64,000 bases of DNA from Darksidea phi (GCA_030770425.1 JASJFT010000016.1:310001-374000); one strand, 5' to 3'. Positions 33,900 through 46,434 are shown, numbered from the stretch's first letter. Made by a program: numbers and translations. The notes: generated by a model not told the origin, from the sequence alone.

Positions 33900-34679
33900 G
33901 TGGGGAGACACACGGGGGCTGAAGGGTGCTTCCGGTGTGTAGGATGGATATGGTGGCGGTGTGGATGCACAGGGAAGCGCTTCACCGGAGACATTAGTCG
34001 TAGTCGGGCATACATGCGCCATGTATCCGGTACTCGAGATCCTTGGGTGCACCCTCATGGTAGCAAGACTTGGTGTGGCAAGGCTGAACCCTTCCGGTGA
34101 TGAATAGTTCCTAGCTCTATAAGATGACATAAATTGAACCATCTGATCACGTTCTAGTCCACCATCAGCTGAGAAGCATTCCTCAACCTCTCGCATGTGT
34201 TCCTTGCACATGGTTTGTAGGTATAGTGCCTAAATCGACATTCCAAAAGCGATAGCAACCCCTCATCCAGCATAACTCAGCTCAAGGAGCTTGGCCACAA
34301 AGTTGCCATGTCCCTATCCCGTCAACGTTTCACTCGGGTTTTAGATGGGAGAAACAACTCTGTTATATTTTCTAGGTTGAGTCACAGTCCGCAGTCTGTA
34401 GTGTCGAAAATCAACAAAACATTGAAGTCTAGCCAGAAATGGATGACTCAAAAGCATATATCGCTGATTGAAAACACATATGCAACATAGACAAGTCTAT
34501 GTTACAGAGACAAAGGAAATTCATTGCCCCAAGAGCCGTGCCCAAAAGCATCAAAAGTACATATCTGCCGAGCGAACGTGACGGAGTTCCCACCGTAGCG
34601 GCGCCATCAAATCCGCCGTTCCAGTTTTCCCTGCTCTGAGCGCCCTTTAAGGGTGAGACGGTTGCCTATGTGCATCACT
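33900..34679. other. Convergent intergenic region
   Basis: 3' flanks of the NmrA-like gene and of the membrane-protein gene at 34680. No gene recognised. Confidence 0.5.
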
Positions 34680-35855
34680 TTACTTTGCCTCCTCAACAAC
34701 CTCCTTCTCAACCGCATCCTGCTCATACACAGGAGGAGCGTCGTACTCCGGAAGCTCGGCATAGACCTCCTTCTCGTCAAGCACCACAACACGCTCGACA
34801 TCATTAGAATCCTCCTCTAGAGCGACACGCTCATATGGATTGCGCCCGCGGACCTTGGCTACGATAATGGCGATGGCACATCCTAAAGCCATACCGATGA
34901 GATACGTGAGCGTTCCAGCAAAGATACCGACGAGGATGGGAACGAGAACCGTGAAAAATGCACGACGGAGGAACATGTGCACACGGTGGTGAGGGTGGTG
35001 ATGGTGGCCGTGGTGGCTCTCCTTGTGACCAGAATTATGGTGCGGGCGGCCCGGTCGGAACCTGTGCGCGGGCTTGCCTTCGGTGGTGTCTTCAACCATA
35101 GGGTTAGCCTTGTGCTTGTGGCAGCCCTTGCTCATGGATGATTTCAGCCCGTTGATCCTATTAGCAACGATGTTCCTCCATTTGCACAGCAGCGGCCATT
35201 CTTTGCACTCCTTGTCTTGATCAGTGGAGCTTGAGTCTACTGCATCCGCCGTTAAGAACGACGCAATCATGAGACGGCCGTTTGTGTCTTTGAGGAGGTT
35301 GACGGTAAGGGCTGGCGGATCTACCGGGTTTCCTTCGATCGAAGTAATGCGGAAGGTCATAGGGAGCAGCTCGATGCCCGCCTCAGTGACTGTCTCGGCA
35401 GAGTTGTAGTGGAAGGTGTAGCCTGTTACGCGGAGCTGAAGGTTCTCCTCGGATGTAGGGTCGACTTGTGTGATGAGGAAGGGCTCGGTAAAGTAGCCAA
35501 AGGTTGGGGGATATAGCTGAACGCCGTTGATATCGAGCGTGTCTTCATGGTCGCCGACTTCGAAATCGAGCAGCTGCAGTTGTGTGTTAGCACTGAGTGC
35601 CTGTCAGCCTCCTGTCAACCCGTGACAACTTACGAATGAGTTGCCCGCATCCTGCTTCCAAACCAGGGCGTTGCCTTCTTTTAACGCAAACGCGCAGGTA
35701 TCGCACTCGATAGCGACGGTTCGCTTCATGGAATCTACGGAGATCTCCATCGCGTTGTCATCCCCGAAATCCGCAACCCCAAGGCTAGGTGGGATGAGGA
35801 CTGCGCTGGCGGTGGCGGCGGCCAGCACCGTGAAACCGAGGGTTCGAGAAAGCAT
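34680..35855 (-). CDS. Secretory-pathway single-TM protein with His-rich segment and PPxY tail
   Basis: Fungal protein without assigned function; resembles a conserved family of signal-peptide proteins with a C-terminal TM (possibly DUF7728, uncertain). Exons 35855-35634 and 35573-34680, intron 60 bp, 371 residues. Residues 1-25 are a signal peptide (MLSRTLGFTVLAAATASAVL). The luminal/extracellular region includes IECDTCAFAL, LLDFEVGDHEDTLDINGVQL and paired Cys (CKEW...CKW, CHK). About residues 255-285 a His-rich stretch (HKESHHGHHHHPHHRVH) precedes a TM of ~25 residues (FFTVLVPILVGIFAGTLTYL). The cytosolic tail ends with PEYDAPPVYE, a PPxY motif that WW-domain ubiquitin ligases such as Rsp5 recognise, in a strongly acidic context. 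Topology and tail motif are visible; the metal-binding idea is inference. Confidence 0.8.
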
Positions 35856-38027
35856 TTTGAGTGAGAGAGAGAAGAAGGGGGATGGTATACAGCAAGGGAA
35901 GAAGAGGCGTAGAAGAATAGAAGTAGTGGTGAGATGTCAGGACAAAGACGTGGCTCAGCCCCGGCGGAGCCGGCCAGTGCCGCGTCATCGATAATCGATT
36001 ATGTAAGGCATCAAGCTGCCACCGAAACCACCGCCTGTTTCGGCCATTTCACGCTTGCAACGACATTAAACAAAGAAAAGTGCAGCCGATGGTGGAATGC
36101 TGTGATTTATGTGAAGTCTAAAATGGCTTCATGTACTTGCTGCTGGTGAAGAGCCGCAAGTCTGTATCGCGCTGCGACTTTGTGGCCGTTCTTGCCAATC
36201 GTGCAAACAAAGGAACTTATTACGTGAAGGCTCTGTTCGCATAAGGTAGAAACCGCCTGATCTGTACTTAGCAGATCTCAAGTGCTGGAAGCTGCCTGGT
36301 ACCGCGCCAAAAAAATGTCGTCAAGGTTGGGGTACGAAGTCGGTAAAGCTGATCTAGTGGGTATCAATACTTGTTGTCTCATACTGAAAGTGCCGCTGTC
36401 TCGCGGTTGCGACGCAGTTTATGTCCCAAGTTACGTCCTTATGTGAGAGTTGCTGTGACTTCTGCTCAAGATATGGTCTCTTTAGGAGCCATCCTTATAT
36501 GCCGCGGCTGAGTGGATGGATGGTCTTACGACGTGCTACGCAAAGAATGTGGCAACTGCACTGCATCCTGCGGGACGCCTGAAGAGTTAGTTGGAAAGTC
36601 TGCTGATTTCCAGGCAATGGAAGAGATGGAGGTGGACTCCACTGTGACACATCCCTTATGATCCGGTGGATATCGTCCGGTTCGGATCCCTAGCACAGAA
36701 AGAGTTGAAATGCAGCAGGTCTCCCTTTTCTTTGGATGGCAAATGAGATATGACTCAAAGATCGGTAACGTTGGACTCACTGCCCTGGTACTGTGTCACT
36801 GTAGGGGTCCTGGGTGTGGAAGATGTGCGATACGACGCATTCTTCGGGTTCCTTCCCTGCGGGGCCGTGCGCTGTGACTCATTCGAATCCTTGGGAGCTA
36901 TTCGGTTGCCGGATTGCAAGACATAGCTATGGATAGACGCATAGTAATGCCGGAGTGAGGCATGTCACAGCGGTGTGAGAGGGTCCGGCATGTAGTATCA
37001 CCGTTGCGGGTCTTGATTGCTGGCCTCAATACTCGGCGGTCCTCTTTTACGCTGTTCAAAGGGCGATGAGGGCGAATCTAGAGTACGTGTCTCTTGCTCT
37101 TCGGTACCTCGGCTCCACACACTACAAATCTGACTGGGGACTGAGACATCTAGGGCTACGCGGGTTCGAGTTGAGTAGACTGAGGATATCAGAGAAATTG
37201 GATCGAATGGAAACGACTGTGGAGAAAAGTATTGAGAGGTCAGGCAGGACCATCTCTCCCTATAGACTCGGAGGTCGTTTGGTGCACCTAGAGATATGAT
37301 TATGGTACGTCTGCGGCATCGAGATCCGTGCCCTTGTTCGCAATCGCTTCATCTGAGGCAAATTCAAGGCTGGATTCAATGAGCTTTCCGTGCAGAGCGA
37401 AGGGTAAAGACTAAAGGGTGAGAAGTCAAGGGGGAGCGACGAAGCGATACGAGAAGCGCGTAGGATGAGCAAGAAACCGATGTTAATCGACGACGAGGGG
37501 CTTGCACGTCATCAGACTTTGTAAAGTAATTCTCAAACGTACTAGCAGAATTATTACAGCATTTGCAGCGTGAACAGGCGTTGTTGGCCTGATCTGGTGG
37601 TGATGTTGCGATGGCCCGTCGTGGACGCGGCGACGGTTTGATGTTCGCCGCGCACTGGCCACGACCCCGGCTCGCAAAGTCTGACTTTCAGCGCCCGTGC
37701 CCAAGCAAATAGGCCGCTGATAAAAAGCGCTGCTTTCAAGCACATCTAAAAATCGCCCTTTCCTGCCAAGCAATTTGCTTCTGAAGTTGCGGGCGTCCCT
37801 CGTGCTCCCCAACTAAGTTTAGCGCGCGTGATCTGGAAGGCAGCGCTGCCGCCTCCCGACTTGTATTTAACCCAGCCATTGCTCCCTCCGCCCGCTTTTC
37901 TTCTCTTCTCTTTCTCTCCACAACTCTGCTATTCCCAACCACACCCGCATACACAACACAACGATACGCGCAACGCGTCTCCGACAACAAACTCATCCCA
38001 ACCCATCAGCACTAACACACTTTCAGC
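35856..38027. other. Long intergenic region upstream of histone H4
   Basis: 2.2 kb holding the upstream region of the membrane-protein gene on the left and the histone H4 promoter on the right. In between both strands show only short open frames without motifs. A strong C/T-rich leader begins at about 37880. Confidence 0.5.
37864..37870 (+). promoter_or_regulatory. TATA-like box of histone H4 gene
   Basis: tatttaa lies about 160 bp upstream of the H4 ATG and is followed by a C/T-rich stretch with CAAC/ACAC motifs, typical of a highly expressed fungal promoter. Assigned by position only. Confidence 0.4.
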
Positions 38028-38624
<597 letters not shown>

Positions 38625-38953
38625 ACGTCTCACTCTCTTGGTCTCGATCCTCGGTTCGCCTCTTCACCGCCTACCTCACGGTTCTCTGTCAAGGGTGTGC
38701 GTCGACGTCTGGATAATCTTCATGGATGTGTCACTTCACGGTATCGGTCTTCCTGGCGTTTGGAACAAACATGTATATGGGTTTCATGATGCAATGAGTT
38801 TGGGTGGACTCTGCTGTTACGCATGAGTGTCTGCCGACTAGTCATAGTCAATCATACGTATGCTGTACTATCGCATTCCATGTCCATGTTCTTGTGTGAT
38901 GTCGAGGTTTTCGTTACGCATCTTGCGTCCATTGACCCGCAGCTTTCGCACGC
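38625..38953. other. H4 3' region
   Basis: 3' flank of histone H4; no other feature seen. Confidence 0.5.
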
Positions 38954-39899
38954 TCATGTATCGCGCTCTCTACTTATCCACGTCCCCACCATCTCATTGA
39001 CATCCCGACACGTTGCTGTAACCCCAAACAATCCCCCCTCGATCCTGATACTCTCCAGACTCCACCTCTTCAACTCCTCGCTCACACTCTCTACACCGTC
39101 CTCGACTACCAAAACAACATACCCTCGATCACTTGCCTTCCTCACCGTAGTGCTTACACACGCATCCGCCGTCACTCCACACACCACCAAGTTCCTTATT
39201 CCCATCGCTTTCAACTCTACATTCAACTCCTATTCGCAAACGCGCTTCTCCCTGGCTTATCGATGACCAGCGGCAGCGGCAGCGGACGCAATTCACTAAT
39301 AAATCTCATGTCCTTCCTCCCCCCTCACCAATAATTTACCCAAAGGTCCTTGTGAGCCTATCTGCGCACCATTCACACTACTTCTATTATTGGTTTTTAA
39401 CACACAGGGGTATAAAGCTAAAATCCAAAAATTACACAAACAGGTACAGCCCTCTACCCGAGTTACACAAAAGCGTTGATCGTATCATTTTACACAATTC
39501 GCGCGTTCGACAGCGTGAACAGGCGCGGTGGCCCTTCAGACACACACACACTACTTCTATGCCCCTCTCGGGATGATACGGTGACTAGGTTATCTGCATG
39601 TCCTTCTCGAGTATGATAGATTGGAAAGCCTGCTCTGCGAAATGTGGAGAGGAGAGATACAAGACGCGGTATGATGGCTTGGAAACGGGATATATCGTAG
39701 CCTTGGGATTCGAGATAGCCGCCCGGTAAGAGGAAGTCGCGTTGCATGTCGATGATTAGGAGGGCGGTTGTAGAGGGAGAGAGGGAGGCGTCGTGGGGCC
39801 AGGGGTAGGGATTTGAGGAACGGGTTTAGGTAGTAGGAGGCATGTTGGTGGATGTATCGGGTTATAGGGGTTGAAGTGGTGAGCTTGTTCGAGGTCCAT
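38954..39899 (-). pseudogene. Broken isochorismatase-family cysteine hydrolase
   Basis: Remnant of a fungal isochorismatase-like amidohydrolase. In 5' to 3' order on the minus strand: MDLEQAHHFNPYNPIHPPT (39899), then in another frame NPYPWPHDASLSPSTTALLI and IDMQRDFLLPGGYLESQGYD (catalytic Asp of IDMQRDF present), AIIPRLVSLLSTFRRAGFP, YHTREGH, a 159-bp insertion, GSQGPLGKLLVRGEGHEI, a frameshift near 39300, ISELRPL and VIDKPGRSAF, a frameshift near 39229, then ELNVELKAMGIRNLVVCGVT and ADACVSTTVRKASDRGY, which carries the catalytic Cys position. At least three frameshifts plus the insertion exclude a working enzyme. The motif spacing otherwise matches the family, so decay looks fairly recent. 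Confidence 0.85.
39388..39560. mobile_element. Small insertion with 14-bp target-site duplication
   Basis: The 14-mer cacactacttctat occurs at 39374-39387 and 39547-39560. Removing 159 bp plus one copy joins the pseudogene reading frame exactly (HRSSV to NGAQIGSQGP), so the pair is best read as a target-site duplication made when the sequence inserted. The insert ends in a short CA run next to the right copy and has no terminal inverted repeats that I can see. A 14-bp duplication and simple-repeat tail suit a LINE-mobilised short retroposon; the element family is unknown. Confidence 0.65.
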
Positions 39900-40457
39900 C
39901 AAGCGCCACCAAAAAAAAAAAACCTCGCGCAATCTAGCAAGGAGAGATTTACGTATCGATGTTTGAAATATGTGCAAGGTCAGAATCCATGCTGTTCTGT
40001 GTTAGTTGCGGGGTAACGATCATGTTATCACCTCAGTAGTCGCGCATTCTTGTGCCGTAGTACGGCTACCCTTTTATCGCAACTCCGTTGATCCAGGATT
40101 GTTTGAGCACTGATGCAATCGCCTTTCAGCTCACCCATGGCGCCAACGGGGACCGAGGAACTCAAGATCGAAGCCGCTAGTCGGCCTAGCTACCTCTATC
40201 AGTGTGTTCCCCGGCTAATTATCCGGCACCCCAGACACACAAGAGAGATGCACATCAACGCCTATGCGCAGTAGAGCAGCGGCACACTGCATTGCAAGTG
40301 CCGTTATCAAACGCCGAATTAGAGCGGGCCCCAAAATGGTTTGAAAGCGTTAGGTCGGCAAGCACCTAGAGACATATGAATGCAAGCATAGACGGTCAAC
40401 TCACGTCCACGCGTAGGAGGGCATTGAACGCTGCGCATCTCCTACTAGTCAGTCATC
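39900..40457. other. Intergenic upstream of permease
   Basis: Upstream region of the pseudogene and of the permease. Contains an A12 run at about 39909-39920. No gene seen. Confidence 0.5.
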
Positions 40458-42222
40458 ATGGCGACAGCTACAGAATTGGGGAAAAAGGTCTTTGATAACA
40501 CTACGAGCGACGATGCCGTACTGGAGCAGTTTGGTTACACTCAGGGTAATACCCTCTTCTTAGCTAATAACTTGTCACTAACGGAGTGTAGAGCTGAAGC
40601 GAAGCTTCGGTCTTCTGGGTATGATCGGCTTCTCTTTCTCCATTATGACGAGCTGGACTGCCCTGAGTGGCGTGCTTATCATTGGTGTCCAATCCGGAGG
40701 ACCAGCAGGTAGGTTCCTCTCGTCCCAGAACATCAACTACACAATTCTTAGTTTAAATAGTCATGATATGGGGGTGGCTTGCTGCCTGCCTGGCCACCTT
40801 GCCTGTTGCCTATTCTATGGCCGAGATGTGCAGCGCGTATCCTGTCGCGGGTGGCCAGTACAGTTGGGTTGCTATTCTCGCACCCCAACGGTGGGCGAGA
40901 GGCTTCTCCTATGTTTGCGGATGGTTCATGTTGATCGGTGAGTGTATCCGACGATACTCAGGAGGACCCGTATTGATTCCAAGAAGGTGTCCTCGCCATG
41001 GGCGCTACCAATAACTTTGTCACCGCAAATTTTATATTAGGAACAGCACAGCTCAATCACCCGAACTACACCATTGAGCGGTGGCATACGGTCCTCTTGG
41101 CATACCTCATCGCTTTTGTCGCTACAGCCTCGAACATTTTTATACCACACGCCCTTAACAAGATCTCCAAGTTCATACTTGTCTGGAACGTTGTCGCTTT
41201 TTTCGTATGTTTCATCACCATCCTAGCCTCCAACGATCAGAAACAACCGGCGAGCTTCGTTTTCAGCAAGTTCCAGAACTTTACCGGATTTAACGCACCG
41301 TATGGAGTGATCGTCGGTCTGCTTCAAAGTGCCTTTGGAATGTGCTGTTACGATGCGCCGTCTCATATGACCGAAGAGATTAAAAATGCGCGGAAGCAGG
41401 CTCCGAGGGCTATTGTAATGTCCGTCTACATTGGCGCCGTTACTGGGTTCGTCTTTCTGATTTCGCTTTCCTTCTGTATGGGGGATCTCGAGGCCACGGG
41501 CAGCACTCCGACTGGCGTTCCAGTCATTGAGATTTTCTTCCATTCAACTGGAAGCGTCGGTGGCGCTTCAACACTGGCATCTCTAATCTTTGTAATAGCA
41601 TTGGTATGCGCCAATTCTCTAATGGCTGAAGGCTCGAGAGCGGTTTATGCGTTCGCTCGGGACCACGGACTGCCGTTTTCACATACATTCAGTAAAGTAT
41701 CGGCGTCAAAGCGGGTACCAGTGTATGCTCTTCTGCTTACCTGCGTGGTTCAAATGGCATTTGACTCCATCTACTTTGGCACGACGACTGGGTTCAGCAC
41801 TATCATTTCAATCGCGACCCAAGGATTCTGTAGGGTCTTCTTACACCCTCTCAATCTCTGTACTGACTACAACAGATCTGTCGTACGCTATGCCGCTCCT
41901 CGCTCGCATCCTCGCCCATGCTACCGGCAAGAAGCACCGGCTTGAGGGGCCGTACTCCCTGGGACGATATGGACTCGCTTTCAACATTGTTGGATTTTTC
42001 TTCATCACTTTCTTCTGCATCACTTTCAATTTCCCCTCGGTCAACCCAGTGGACAGCGAGAACATGAACTACACGTCGGCCGCGATAGGAGTCGTGATGC
42101 TGATCAGCCTGATCACTTGGATCACGACAGGGCGGAAGCGGTTTACGGGGCCGGATGCTGGGCATTTGCTGGATGTCGGGAGAGGAGAAGTGGTGGCAGC
42201 TACAGAGCCAAAGGCCGCATAG
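40458..42222 (+). CDS. Amino-acid/GABA/choline-type permease (APC superfamily)
   Basis: Plasma-membrane permease of the fungal GABA/choline/amino-acid group. Exons 40458-40545, 40592-40708, 40761-40937, 40987-41829 and 41876-42222, 523 residues, with four introns of 46-52 bp that all restore frame. Seen: LKRSFGLLGMIGFSFSIMTS of TM1 including the unwound Gly-containing loop, SMAEMCSAYPVAGGQYSWVA, NKISKFILVWNVVAFFVCFI, APYGVIVGLLQSAFGMCCYD then APSHMTEEIKNARKQAPRAI (family hallmark between TM6 and TM7), SRAVYAFARDHGLPFSHTFS and YALLLTCVVQMAFDSIYFGT. About 12 TM segments; N- and C-termini are polar and cytosolic. Closest in style to fungal UGA4/HNM1-like permeases; the exact substrate cannot be read from sequence. 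Confidence 0.93.
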
Positions 42223-43251
42223 ATGGAGATAAATGTGATGCGTGGCGTTGGTCACGCAAAGGATGCGGTGCGGTGGCGGCGCTTTGGCCTGAGACGGTCC
42301 CAAATTTGCGCCTCTACAATACTTTAAGAATGTTTTCTTTGCCAGATGATGCTAGCAGAAGTTGTAAAATCTTGTTCTCACGTTCAAGCCTGGTGGCTGG
42401 CACCCGCATTTCATCGGTCACAAGCGAGACGTCATTGTGCGTATCACAGGGTTGCTCGACAAGAAATGTGCAAGGGTGGCCAGGCTCTGCGACGGCATAC
42501 GTCGTCAACCGTCGTCAACCGTCAACCATGGAGAAAGGTCCACCGAGAACATTTGTGAGCTCTGTTAAAAGTAATGTTGTGGTAGTGTTCAAGCGGGGGG
42601 ATCAGTCGCACGAGCTCATCGGGCACTGATCGCCGAGGCTCGGTTCCATGGGCGGGAGAGCTACGTCGGGCAGATCTGGCTTGCTGAGTCCCAGCCTGCA
42701 TGAAAGACGCTCGTCGCGGGAGGGCTAGGTTAGGTTTCCGGTGTGGTGCTGTGCCTGATGTTGGGCTTGAGGAGCAGAGCCGCTGAGGCGATCATGACAG
42801 GTGACAGTTGGACATCTGGGGGTTCCTCGGGGTGGGTGACCGGAAGGCGGAAGGCGGAAGGGCGCTGGTTGGGCTGGCGGCGTGCATTTGCTTCTGTTCT
42901 TGTTCTTGCTGGCACCTGGGGGCGTCTCTTGCAGCTGCCAGGCCGTGGTTGGCCGTATGACTCGGTGGTTGCAATCGCGCCTGCTCTGCGATGACGTATG
43001 CCTCACGCCGGGCAGCTGCGACGGGCATACCCAGCCAACTTTAACTCTTGCCTTGACCCCACCACCAAGGCCGCCATCAAGGCCAGCTCCCAGCAGACGG
43101 ATTACGCGCGCAGTTAACCTGCCGTGCCCGCGCTCTTCTTCCTCCTCCTCTCCCGTTCTCCCCATCTACCCGAGTGTCCTCCTGTCCTCCCCTCCCCTCC
43201 CCTCCCCCCTCCCCTCCTCCCCTCCGCAGCCTTTCCCTGCCCCCCACCGCC
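42223..43251. other. Intergenic with pyrimidine tract
   Basis: No gene recognised. Bases 43125-43250 are an intense C/T tract (cctcccctcccctcc units) immediately before the ATG at 43252, typical of the core promoter/leader. The coding frame is open upstream to an ATG at 43174 within this tract, judged leader. Confidence 0.55.
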
Positions 43252-45124
43252 ATGTCGCGCCGCTACCCCACCGCTGAGCTCTATGAAGAGCGTCAGCGCG
43301 ACTTCTATCGCAATGGCAAGCGCAGCGACCGCAGCTACGACGAGCTTGACATCGAGCTGAGGCGCGGCGGTGACCCCCGTCGCAGCGCTCCCGACTTCTT
43401 CCGCGATGACTTCGACCGCCACTCCAGCGCCGGCCAGATGGTGGTGCGAGAGCGGCGAGAAGAGGACTTTGGCAGGCCTGCACCCCGCCGCCGCGAAGTC
43501 GAAGAAGATACCCTGGTGGTTCGAGGCGGCCGCCCCGCCCCGCCCCCGCCTTCCAGCGTGCGCGACTTCGAGCGCGACGACATTAGTATCCGCCGCAGCG
43601 AAGGCGAGCGTCGCCGCCCGCGCGAGGCTGAGAGGGAAGAGACGGACATCACCATCAGACGCCGAGAGCAATCACGACCCCGCGCCCCTCCGGAAACCCG
43701 CGAGATTGAGCGCGAGGACATCATCTTTCGTCGCGGTGATGGCGCCCCACCTAGACCGCGTGAGGTTGACATTGAGCGCGAAGACATTAGGTTTCGAGAG
43801 CGATCTACCCCCCCTCGGCACAAACATGATCACGATGGCAGCATTACGTTCCGTCACGAGCATCGTGAGGACAGCCGCAACGGGAGGGAGCGTGACGTGC
43901 ACAAGGACACGCTTGTGATCCATGGACGTGACAGGAGTCTCCCGCCTCCGTCGCGATCTCGCGGAGACCTGGTTGCGAGAGAGCGCGAGGAGTTCGTAGT
44001 GCGCCGACGCGAGCCCTCTCCACCCCCTCGCGAAACTATCAAAGACGAGATCATCATTCGACGCAAGGAGGAACGTACGCCTACCCCGCCCCCTCCCCCT
44101 CCACCACCGGCAGAAATCAGGCCTCCGATCATTCAGGAGATCATCACGCATCACCGACACATTGATCACGGTAAGTGGAATATTCCGTCTCCTTCGCCGA
44201 ATTCTGACATTTCGTAGGAGTTGAGAGAGCCCGCTCGCCGACCCCACCTCCGCCACCGCCTTCGCCGCCCCGTGACGATAGTCTCGAGATTTCGATCCGG
44301 CGAAGAGAGTAAGTGTACCCCTTGATTTCACATGCACTGATCTGACTGTGGGCGCAGAAGCCGAGGTCCAGGTAGAGAATTCGACAAGGAAATCACATAC
44401 GAGCGTGAGACTTTCGAAAGGGAAGGTCGGGACCTAGAGATCAGTGCACGCCGTGGACGTTCTCTTAGTGTACCGAGACGTGCTCGTACAATGCCTATGG
44501 ACTCTGATTTCGAGCAGGAGGCTGATTACTACAACCGCAAAGCAATGGAACGGGCATATCCTGGCGAGGCATACAATGGCGCCACCAAAGATTGGGCCAT
44601 CGTGGATGTGCCCCCAGGCACAAGCCGCGTCCGCATGGACGGGATCGGGGGTGGCGCTCAAGAGGTGACCTGGCAGCGCTACAATGGCGTGCGGCGCTCC
44701 AAGTTTATTAGCGGAGACGACGAGGTAGCGACCGATTTTGGCGCCCCTGCCCCGGTGAAGCCGAAGACGAAGGATATGTGGACAGAGATTACGAAAGACC
44801 TGGTGCTCAAGGAGGCCATTGACTCGATGGGTTATAGCTGTGAGGAGACTGAAGATTTCTTCTACGTGATGGAATACCTGCGATACGTAAGTTCTCTCTT
44901 GCATGCTTGGAGGTATTGAGCTAACGCGAATGCAGGAGGATGTTCTTCAACTGGTCGAACTTTCCGACGACATCCGCCGTCGGCGCAGGTCCCGCCTCCG
45001 TCAGATCGAATTCGAGCGGGAAGAGATTCGCGAGCGCCGGCCGCCTCCACCTAGCTTCGATGAGCGGTACTTTGAGCACGAGGTGTCATTTGATCGCCAT
45101 CGAACTCGTTATGGGGGCAGATAA
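43252..45124 (+). CDS. R/E-rich protein with conserved C-terminal fungal domain
   Basis: Fungus-specific protein of unknown function. Exons 43252-44170, 44218-44308, 44358-44886 and 44936-45124, 575 residues. Residues 1-310 consist of degenerate repeats of the type ERE(D/E)I.(F/I)RR (for example REIEREDIIFRRGD, VDIEREDIRFRER, EEFVVRREPSPPP) separated by Pro/Arg-rich spacers, then polyproline (PTPPPPPPPP). The conserved part starts near residue 400 (KDWAIVDVPPGTSRVRMDG, WQRYNGVRRSKF) and continues with TKDMWTEITKDLVLKEAIDS, MGYSCEETEDFFYVMEYLRY and EDVLQLVELSDDIRR, ending in a basic-acidic helix. Possibly DUF8035, but I am not certain. The repeat style resembles the 23670-26780 gene, though the conserved C-terminal domains differ. 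Confidence 0.87.
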
Positions 45125-46434
45125 ATTCCTTACATCTCCTGGAGTTTCGTTTTACCAACACAGTGAGACACCATTGATGATGCGAATGCGAGAGCGTTGA
45201 GGCGTTGATTGTCAGCTGTTTGGCAATTAGTCACTTTAGGCATGGATGGTGTCCTACGTGGGCGACAAGGGGTGTTCGCGTTCACCATTACTCCATTTGG
45301 AAACTGGGGTCGGTGCTCTAGTTCACGTCTCAATATGCCACCCGTGCACCACCCATCTTCGGCCACATCCTGCTTCCGAAACCTACTATCACGGCTTGTT
45401 TTTACCAGGTCTCGGTAAACGTTTGAAGATGATGCCTACGACTTTACGATATGACATCATGGCGGTCGCAGCGGCGTTTCCCTTCAGAGTGTCAGAGGCA
45501 CAGTTGCTGGTCTTTGCATACCATGCTTTTTACGACAGTCATGACTAGCATAGGAGCGATGAGAGCGGTTTGCCGTTTTTTTCTTCTTTCTTTTTCTTGT
45601 CTCGATTCTTTCGGATCAGCTCAGCTTGGAGTATGGGATGGACGGGTGGTGTAATCATGGCGGGGTGAAGGTACATTTCGAGCCACCTCTTCGTTTCACA
45701 TGAATGAATTGTTTAGTTATCACATAACTCTAATCACAGCCCACGGGTGGTTCTATGAATACGGCGTCGCACGATGGATGATCATCGTCATCAATATTGT
45801 TGCGTGCGTGGGCGCAGGCGGTGTATCTGATAAATAGAAAAAGCACCATGATCCGAATGAGGCAAGTCCGCCTGCCCACCCGCCCAGGCTCTCTCAGCTT
45901 CGCCGACAAAACATCTGAACCACACACATATGCCGCTGTGCCCAAGCGTAAGGCTGACCGGTTTGGCGGAAGGAATGCGGTTGCGGCACGTAGGAGAATT
46001 ATTCCGGAAGCAAGAAAAGCACAGATGCTAAAAATACTCGGCCCCATCCAACGATGGAGCGGCACTTGGCGTTGCGAGGCTTGCGCCGCCCAGGCGCAGC
46101 GGCTACACGTGCTGGTTGGCTCTCCACCCCTGGCTTTGCTGGAGCGTAAGCGCCCTGCGCTGGGGCGTAGTGATTGGGCGACCCGGCGTTGGCGGTTGCA
46201 TGCAAGGACAAAGTGCACGAATCGAGAGGATAGGTTTTGTACGCGCCCTTGGTCTGGTTTGGGTTTCAAATGCGGCGAGGTGTGAGAGGGTGAGCGGAGG
46301 CGCCGCCCTGTTGTGGAGGGGTGTTATATAGGGTTGCGCGGCGGCCCGCTGCGGCAGTGGTGTTGGTTTGCGCGACGTCTGATTCAAGGTCACATCCGTT
46401 TTGGCTTTCAGCACACTGGTTCTGAGCTTCTGAG
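45125..46434. other. Intergenic
   Basis: No gene I can support. Overlapping open frames on both strands at 45730-46285 (162 and 179 codons) lack family motifs. The right end is the promoter side of the DOMON gene. Confidence 0.5.

Noticed and set aside
37155..37175. gggttcgagttga resembling a tRNA T arm
   Set aside because: No pairing T stem, acceptor stem or anticodon arm around it.
45730..46285. Overlapping 162- and 179-codon frames on opposite strands
   Set aside because: Neither has motifs or splice partners; both cannot be real and neither is better supported.
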